Source: Staphylococcus cohnii subsp. cohnii
Lineage (GTDB): Bacteria; Bacillota; Bacilli; Staphylococcales; Staphylococcaceae
Length of the DNA stretch: 64,000 bases
Direction: 5' to 3'
Assembly: GCF_002902365.1 (NCBI RefSeq)
Contig: NZ_PPQC01000044.1
Location: 693 to 64,692, forward strand
Under the pieces are notes generated by a model. That model saw nothing but the letters and a program-made list of their open reading frames with translations. It was not told the DNA's origin and did no database searches. Shown here piece by piece: positions 58,422-64,000 of the stretch. The first letter of the stretch is position 1, and every line of letters starts with the position of its first letter. The translations under genes were made by a program, and so were the position numbers.

Positions 58422-59939
58422 ATGTTTTTTATGCAAAATCAAGATAAAGCCCATGAACAAGCGGTTCAATCTATTCCACAAAAAGGATTTTTTGGACATC
58501 CTAAAGGGCTAGGCGTATTATTCTTTGTTGAATTTTGGGAGAGGTTCAGCTACTACGGTATGCGTGCCTTGCTGATTTTCTACATGTATTTCGCTATTAA
58601 AGATGGCGGACTCGGCATGGATAAAGGCACTGCACAGTCTATTATGGCAGTATACGGTGCACTGATATACATGACATCCGTGCTGGGTGGATGGATTTCC
58701 GATAGAATTACGGGGACACGCGCAGCAACATTTTACGGTGGCGTGTTGATCATTATTGGACATATCTTCTTAAGTTTACCTTTAGATATTATAGGACTAT
58801 TTATTTCTATGTTCTTTATTATTGTAGGTTCTGGTTTAATGAAACCAAGTATTTCAAATATTGTCGGTAGATTATACCCTGATAGAGATACACGTATAGA
58901 TGCTGGTTTTGTTATATTCTATATGTCTGTTAACTTAGGTGGATTAATTTCACCAATTATTTTAGATCGCTTTGTACATACAGGGAATTTCCACGGTGGT
59001 TTCTTAATCGCTGCGATTGGTATGGCACTTGGACTCGTATGGTATATATTTTTCAATAAAAGAAATTTAGGGCAAATTGGTTCAAAACCAACAAACCCAT
59101 TAAATAAAAGCGAGAAAAAGAAATATAGCATTTTATTTGCTGCAATCATCTTAATTATTGCAGTAGTATTATTAATTACCGGCTTAACAGGTACATTATC
59201 ATTTAACTTAGTTAGTACAACGGTACTCATACTAGGGGTGGCATTACCAATCATATATTTCACAATTATGATTCGAAGTAAAGAAATCACAGATGATGAA
59301 CGCTCAAGAGTAATAGCATTTATACCACTATTTATACTCGGTGTAATATTCTGGTCTATTCAAGAACAGGGTGCCAACGTACTTAACCTCTTTGCGTTTG
59401 AAAGCAGTGATATGAAATTAAATATATTTGGATGGAAAGCTGATTTCGGTCCTACGCTCTTCCAGTCGATTAATCCATTATTTATTGTATTACTAGCACC
59501 AGTGGTTTCATTGATTTGGGCAAAAATGGCTCGACGCCAACCAAGTATAGCCACAAAATTTGTTCTAGGCGCAATATTAGCAGGTGCTTCTTACATAATG
59601 ATTGGTTTTATCGGTCATTCAGCTGGCGGTACCGATATTAGTGTCAACTGGGTTATTTTATCTTATATCATTTGTGTAATCGGTGAACTTTGTTTATCAC
59701 CTACAGGTAACAGTGCAGCAGTTAAACTTGCTCCAAAAGCTTTCAACACACAGATGATGAGTTTATGGCTGTTAACTAATGCCTGTGCACAGGCTATAAA
59801 TGGTACATTAGTAAAACTAATCGAACCTCTTGGACACAAAAACTACTTCCTATTTTTAGGTAGTATTGCAGTTGTAGTTAGTTTAATTGTTTTAGCATTT
59901 GTACCAAAAATCATCAAAGGTATGCGTGGCATTAAGTAG
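58422..59939 (+). CDS. dtpT: POT-family di/tripeptide transporter, DtpT-like (505 aa)
   Basis: A paralogue of the previous gene sharing FFGHPKGLG, EFWERFSYYGMRA, SDRITGTRAAT and ERSRV. The S. aureus DtpT known to me begins near QSIPQKGFFGHPKGLGVLFF, which this protein has, so the symbol is given with moderate trust. The start is uncertain: ATG at 58422 has AAAGGA six bases upstream; 58407 and 58431 are alternatives. Its own terminator and the hairpin upstream suggest separate transcription from the first POT gene. Confidence 0.9.
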   Translation: MFFMQNQDKAHEQAVQSIPQKGFFGHPKGLGVLFFVEFWERFSYYGMRALLIFYMYFAIKDGGLGMDKGTAQSIMAVYGALIYMTSVLGGWISDRITGTRAATFYGGVLIIIGHIFLSLPLDIIGLFISMFFIIVGSGLMKPSISNIVGRLYPDRDTRIDAGFVIFYMSVNLGGLISPIILDRFVHTGNFHGGFLIAAIGMALGLVWYIFFNKRNLGQIGSKPTNPLNKSEKKKYSILFAAIILIIAVVLLITGLTGTLSFNLVSTTVLILGVALPIIYFTIMIRSKEITDDERSRVIAFIPLFILGVIFWSIQEQGANVLNLFAFESSDMKLNIFGWKADFGPTLFQSINPLFIVLLAPVVSLIWAKMARRQPSIATKFVLGAILAGASYIMIGFIGHSAGGTDISVNWVILSYIICVIGELCLSPTGNSAAVKLAPKAFNTQMMSLWLLTNACAQAINGTLVKLIEPLGHKNYFLFLGSIAVVVSLIVLAFVPKIIKGMRGIK

Positions 59940-59940
59940 C

Positions 59941-59993
59941 GCATGGAAAAGGCCCTCTTCTCAATTTATTGAGTTAGTGGGCTTTTTCCATGC
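59941..59993 (+). terminator. Terminator after the second POT gene
   Basis: Arms GCATGGAAAAGGCCC (59941-59955) and GGGCTTTTTCCATGC (59979-59993), one mismatch, immediately after the stop. Confidence 0.8.
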
Positions 59994-60142
59994 CCTAAAG
60001 CTCAGATAAACATCGACCTAATTATCCTTGTATAATAGTGCGAAGAAATCATTTGAAATGAAATAGATGTTTCGCCCGCCAAAATATATTTATAACTATA
60101 GAAATATGGGTAAAGTGAATAAGCAACAAAATTTAAAAGAAT

Positions 60143-61096
60143 ATGGTGAAAAAATTGGAAAATACTAAATTCAAACACGGTGTCTTATTTTATCATGAAT
60201 ATAGTGGTATTAAAGATATATATCGAGGACTGGGAGATGTAGCAGCTTCTTTAACTACGTTTTGTAAACATCTGTCAATCCAACTAAGTGAAGATGAAGG
60301 TGATATCATAAGATTTTGCCAGAAGATTAAAGACCAAAGTTACAGTGACGATGTAGATATCATTTTTCTCCTTGGTGGAGATGGTACTGTCAACGAATTA
60401 ATCAATGGTATGATGCAACATGAATTGAATATCCCTATTGGTATTATTCCAGGTGGTACGTTTAATGATTTCGTTAAAACATTAAACCTAAGTCCACGTC
60501 ATAAAATAGCCAGTCAACAACTTATTCAATCAGAGTTACAATCTTATGATGTTATGAAAATAAATGATCAGTATGCACTAAACTTTGCTGGATTGGGTCT
60601 CATTGTTCAAAATGCAGAAAATGTTCAAAATGGCAATAAAGACATTTTTGGGAAATTGAGCTACGTAGGGTCTACTGTTAAAACTTTACTTAATCCAGAG
60701 CACTTTGATTATCAATTAACCGTTGATGGTAAAGTCATTGATGGTAATACTGCCATGCTTGTTGTTGCTAATGGGTCATTTATAGGAGGCAGTCGCATAC
60801 CATTAACAGACCTTTCGCCTAGTGATGGTTATCTGAATTTATTTATCTTCAAAGAACACAGTTCAAGTGTACTGAGTGATATATTTAAGCAAAGAGACAG
60901 CATGAACTGGAACCACATGACAGAAGGTATTCAGCATTTATTAGCCAAAGATATCAAAATAGAGACTAAACCTGAAATGAAAGTAGATATCGATGGCGAA
61001 ATTGCATTAAAAACACCCATCCATATCGAAGTTATACCAAAAGCAATTCAAATTTTAACGTTACCTGAAGACACACCTGATAATGAATATGAATAA
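60143..61096 (+). CDS. Diacylglycerol/lipid kinase family protein (317 aa)
   Basis: A YegS/DgkB-type kinase. The catalytic N-terminal domain has [15 protein letters not shown] near residue 75 (GGDGT ATP site) and [14 protein letters not shown] near 101; the C-terminal beta domain ends with [14 protein letters not shown], a family signature. The substrate may be diacylglycerol or another lipid; DgkB itself is encoded elsewhere in staphylococci. The ribosome-binding site before the ATG is weak. Alone in its unit, convergent with the nucleotidase gene. Confidence 0.85.
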   Translation: MVKKLENTKFKHGVLFYHEYSGIKDIYRGLGDVAASLTTFCKHLSIQLSEDEGDIIRFCQKIKDQSYSDDVDIIFLLGGDGTVNELINGMMQHELNIPIGIIPGGTFNDFVKTLNLSPRHKIASQQLIQSELQSYDVMKINDQYALNFAGLGLIVQNAENVQNGNKDIFGKLSYVGSTVKTLLNPEHFDYQLTVDGKVIDGNTAMLVVANGSFIGGSRIPLTDLSPSDGYLNLFIFKEHSSSVLSDIFKQRDSMNWNHMTEGIQHLLAKDIKIETKPEMKVDIDGEIALKTPIHIEVIPKAIQILTLPEDTPDNEYE

Positions 61097-61122
61097 ATAC
61101 ACTATATATAATGATTAATAAA

Positions 61123-61158
61123 AAAGGACGAATCCACATACATATGGATTCGTCCTTT
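61123..61158. terminator. Bidirectional terminator
   Basis: Perfect 14-bp arms AAAGGACGAATCCA (61123-61136) and TGGATTCGTCCTTT (61145-61158), with A and T runs on the sides, between the lipid kinase and the convergent nucleotidase gene. Confidence 0.85.
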
Positions 61159-61306
61159 GAATTTAGTGTTAAATCATATTTACTTACTTGAAATATAGAT
61201 AGCCCATAATCTCTCACTCATGACATATTCAGATGTCCGCACATTTTAAGTAAAGCATCATTAAATTTCATATTTAAACACCAAAAACACATTCATGTCA
61301 TTTATA

Positions 61307-61855
61307 TTATATATCGTAATCACGATCCCCTAAGAAATATTTTTCAACATCATACCAATCATTCACGCGTGTAAAACGATCATCGTTAACATTATGTGAT
61401 GCTGTATACATAATTGGTTTACCAGTAAATATAGCTAACTGACGAGGGTTGTCATCTATGAGATAATCCGCGTTCACGATATCTTTACGACCACAAAAAA
61501 CAAAGTGCTGTGAATCTAAAAACGGAAAATACTCTCTTAACCATGCATATTTATCATGAAACGATGTAGGAACGTCCATTGCGGCAGTCGCAATATAGAC
61601 ATCATAATACTCAGTTAGTTTTTTCACCACTTCTTGTGAATGTGCCATCACTTTTAATTTTTTGAAAAAACCTGGTTCGCGTAAAATTTCATGCAATAAC
61701 CCATCATGTTCAGGCATAGCATGACGTAATTTTTTACCATCCAACATATCATATGTTATTCCTAAATCCGTACGTTTATTCACATCTTCAATCAATGCAC
61801 CTACTGTATCAGCAAGTACTTCATCCATATCAATAGCAATTGATTTTCTAGTCAT
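61307..61855 (-). CDS. 5'(3')-deoxyribonucleotidase-like HAD phosphatase (182 aa)
   Basis: A HAD-superfamily enzyme that dephosphorylates deoxynucleoside monophosphates. HAD motif [10 protein letters not shown] (residues 8-16), motif [11 protein letters not shown] near 92 and motif [13 protein letters not shown] near 131 are all present. Length fits the NT5C family. It is a single gene upstream of hisC in transcription direction, separated by 230 bp. Confidence 0.85.
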   Translation of the reverse strand: MTRKSIAIDMDEVLADTVGALIEDVNKRTDLGITYDMLDGKKLRHAMPEHDGLLHEILREPGFFKKLKVMAHSQEVVKKLTEYYDVYIATAAMDVPTSFHDKYAWLREYFPFLDSQHFVFCGRKDIVNADYLIDDNPRQLAIFTGKPIMYTASHNVNDDRFTRVNDWYDVEKYFLGDRDYDI

Positions 61856-62085
61856 CTCGTACTCTACTCCCTTTTAAGTTCTCGTTCATTAGCAAAGATC
61901 ACGCATGATTACATTAGTCATCTTAGAACATGATCTTGTTTATCACTATTAGTATAGCAAAAAACGTTCAATGAAACCAAAATTGTATATGAGCATATCA
62001 TAATATACTATATAAATTAATTATTTTCATTATATAGTTTAAGCTTTATACATTTTAATTTATTGAACGTTATAAATACTACTTT

Positions 62086-63141
62086 TTATAAATCAAAGTT
62101 ATTTAATACTTCGATCATTTTATCATTTTGCTCAGGGAAACCAATCGTAATTCTGACACCATTCGGAAATTCTCTTGTAATGCACCCTTGTTTTAACAAT
62201 GCCTCATATAATTCGTGAGGTCGCGACGTATTCACAAAAATGAAGTTCGTTTGGCTTGGATTTAATTTATGACTACTAACTGAATCAAAGAATTTTGCTC
62301 TTTCTTGTGCATTTTTTTCACGAATAGAATCTAAATAATCTTGATCTTCTAACGCAGCAAGTGCAGCGTGTTCTGATAATCGACCTACATTAAATGGTGG
62401 TCGTATAATATTCCATTTTTCAATCGCTTCTTGAGCAGCAATCACATAGCCAATACGCATGCCGGCTAATCCATATGCTTTAGAAAATGTTCTCAGTAAG
62501 AAAGCATTTGGAAATTGCTCTTGTAAAGCTAATGAATTCGGAAAGTCTTCAGCTGTTGCGAATTCAACATAGGCTTCATCTATAATTACCGGTATATCTT
62601 GAGGCACACGTGATAAGAATCGTTGCAACTCTTCATGTGTAAAGTATGTGCCGGTAGGATTATTAGGGTTACACAACCATACAAGTTTAGTGTAGTCATC
62701 CACTTCAGAAAGTATGCCTTCTAAATCAAATCCACCATCTTTTAGTGGGACTTGTACAACATCTGCCGCTTCAACTATGGCATTATGATAATACTGACCA
62801 AAAGTCATTTCACTTGTAACAATTTTATCTCCTTGGGTTAAAACAGCACGTGAAATCATTAATATCACTTCATCTAATCCTGCACCAAATAAAATACGTG
62901 CTGGGTCAACATTCAAGTGTTCACTTATCGCTTCTTTAATTAACGGAGAACCCGTTTCAGGATAAAATTGCAATTCATCTAAATGATGTTTGATTGCGTC
63001 TTTCACTTTAGGTGATGGTCCATATAAATTTTCATTAGAAGCTAATTTATAAAGTTCACCCTCAATCCCGTATTGTTCTTTTAGTGCTCTTGGTGATAGA
63101 CCTGGTTGATATGCTGATAATTGTTCGATTTGTTTTTTCAT
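62086..63141 (-). CDS. hisC: Histidinol-phosphate aminotransferase
   Basis: A PLP-dependent class II aminotransferase. Landmarks are [12 protein letters not shown] near residue 33, [11 protein letters not shown] near 84, [11 protein letters not shown] near 158 and the PLP lysine in [16 protein letters not shown] near 221. At 351 aa it is full length. It stands alone outside a his operon, so it may also act on tyrosine or phenylalanine precursors. No T-box or attenuator is visible upstream. Confidence 0.92.
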   Translation of the reverse strand: MKKQIEQLSAYQPGLSPRALKEQYGIEGELYKLASNENLYGPSPKVKDAIKHHLDELQFYPETGSPLIKEAISEHLNVDPARILFGAGLDEVILMISRAVLTQGDKIVTSEMTFGQYYHNAIVEAADVVQVPLKDGGFDLEGILSEVDDYTKLVWLCNPNNPTGTYFTHEELQRFLSRVPQDIPVIIDEAYVEFATAEDFPNSLALQEQFPNAFLLRTFSKAYGLAGMRIGYVIAAQEAIEKWNIIRPPFNVGRLSEHAALAALEDQDYLDSIREKNAQERAKFFDSVSSHKLNPSQTNFIFVNTSRPHELYEALLKQGCITREFPNGVRITIGFPEQNDKMIEVLNNFDL

Positions 63142-63260
63142 TGTTGATTCGGGCCTCCTTAAATTTACAGAAATTTCAAAACTTAGTAACCATTATATAC
63201 CTTATTTCCATTGAAAATCAATGTAACTTAATTTTTAAAGCTAGAATTTAATCAAATATA

Positions 63261-63320
63261 AATACGAGTTCAACTTAATGCATTTTTGTCCGTAATAAAA
63301 TGCATTGTTAAACTCGTATT
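63261..63320 (-). terminator. Terminator of the osmoprotectant transporter gene
   Basis: Nested stems AATACGAGTT/AACTCGTATT (63261-63270, 63311-63320) and AATGCATTTT/AAAATGCATT (63277-63286, 63297-63306), just after the stop at 63331. Confidence 0.75.
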
Positions 63321-63330
63321 GTCTTATGAA

Positions 63331-64000
63331 TTAATCAATTAAATGATGTTTCTCTAGATAGTTTTTAGCTACTTCATATGGATCTTCTTTTTTTACTGTA
63401 ACTTCATAATTCATTTGTTGCATATCTTCATCAGAAATCTTACCTGCTAATTTATTAAGCGGTGCTTTAATTTCAGGATGCTCTTTTAAGTACGATGTTT
63501 TAAACATAGGCGCACCTTGATATGGAGGGAATACTTTTTTATCATCTTCTAATACAACCATATCGTATTGTTTTAATTCAGCATCTGTTGAATATGCGTC
63601 GATTAAATTAATATCTCCGCTTTCAACTGCTTGATATCTTAATTTCGGCTCCATCGTCTTCACGTCACCGAAATCTAAATCATATGCTTTTTTAACAGCT
63701 GGGTAACCATCCTCACGATCATTAAACTCTAATGTGAAACCTGGTTTAATTTGATCGCTCACTTTGTTTAAGTCACCTATCGTTTTAAGATTATGCTTTT
63801 TCGCAAAATCTTTTTTCACCGCTAATGAATAAGTATTATTATATTGCATTGGTTTTAACATAGTCATATCGTATTTATCTTCTAAACTTGATTTTGCTTG
63901 TTGATATACTTTATTTTCTTGTTTAGACTTCAAGTCTTCTTTTGTTAACTCTCCAAGTACAGTACCCGTAAACTCAAGGTAGCCATCTATATCGTCAGAC
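63331..64000 (-). CDS. Osmoprotectant ABC transporter binding domain, C-terminal part
   Basis: The frame is open to the right window edge, upstream of the TTG at 63933: the extra residues read DIDGYLEFTGTVLGEL, the usual start of the OpuAC/OpuC-type glycine-betaine/choline/carnitine binding fold. Further family features are KPMQYNNTYSLAVKK, TLEFNDREDGYPAVKKAYDL and LIDAYSTDAELKQY. In S. aureus a permease-binding-protein fusion stands next to hisC, so this is probably the C-terminal half of such a fusion. The protein takes up compatible solutes at the cell surface. Confidence 0.85.
   Translation of the reverse strand, partial: SDDIDGYLEFTGTVLGELTKEDLKSKQENKVYQQAKSSLEDKYDMTMLKPMQYNNTYSLAVKKDFAKKHNLKTIGDLNKVSDQIKPGFTLEFNDREDGYPAVKKAYDLDFGDVKTMEPKLRYQAVESGDINLIDAYSTDAELKQYDMVVLEDDKKVFPPYQGAPMFKTSYLKEHPEIKAPLNKLAGKISDEDMQQMNYEVTVKKEDPYEVAKNYLEKHHLID

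Noticed and set aside
63142..63330. A T-box or his attenuator upstream of hisC
   Set aside because: The gap is short and mostly filled by the transporter terminator; no T-box signature was seen.

Overview
The window is chromosomal DNA of a low-GC Firmicute, almost certainly a Staphylococcus. The gene order nrdIEF, sstABCD, murB, pepT, tagO, comFA/comFC, hpf, secA, prfB, uvrBA, hprK, lgt, trxB, rapZ, yvcK, whiA is the staphylococcal order, here running right to left, and the proteins read as close relatives of S. aureus proteins without being identical. Sequence differences, an extra YitT-family gene beside whiA and two POT peptide transporters suggest a coagulase-negative species; I cannot name it.

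Positions 1 to about 7,500-7,700 hold the right part of a satellite-like mobile island resembling a phage-inducible chromosomal island (SaPI type). A tyrosine integrase and a 217-aa helix-turn-helix regulator point right and overlap. A divergent leftward operon encodes a small Cro-like regulator, a Bro-N antirepressor-like protein, a DUF771-like protein, several small proteins (one DUF1474-like) and a 780-aa primase-helicase. Downstream of the primase lies an iteron-rich region that looks like the replication origin, then an unknown 154-aa gene. The left end, where packaging, cargo or att sequences would be expected, is outside the window.

From 7.8 to 35 kb is the conserved core, nearly all on the minus strand: yitT; whiA-yvcK-rapZ; trxB; a TPR protein; an acetyltransferase, lgt and hprK; the SOS-controlled uvrB-uvrA pair; csbA and an HD hydrolase; a LysM-CHAP cell-wall hydrolase behind a WalR-type box; prfB with its programmed +1 frameshift; secA; hpf; comFA (frameshifted) and comFC; a DegV/FakB protein; an IMPACT-family gene; tagO. 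At 35.5-47 kb are gdpS, a decayed IS1182-family transposase, a split ThrE exporter with pepT, glycerate kinase, a bacilliredoxin-like protein, a YkyA lipoprotein, a GrpB-family protein, murB, a CHY zinc-finger protein and a PH-domain protein.

From 46 to 64 kb are the siderophore-iron importer sstABCD behind a Fur box, class Ib ribonucleotide reductase nrdI-nrdE-nrdF behind two NrdR boxes, an EamA transporter with queF, two POT peptide transporters, a lipid kinase, a deoxyribonucleotidase, hisC and the C-terminal part of an osmoprotectant-binding protein cut by the window end. Most transcription units end in strong intrinsic terminators, several of which share stem sequence. I saw no rRNA, tRNA or CRISPR array.
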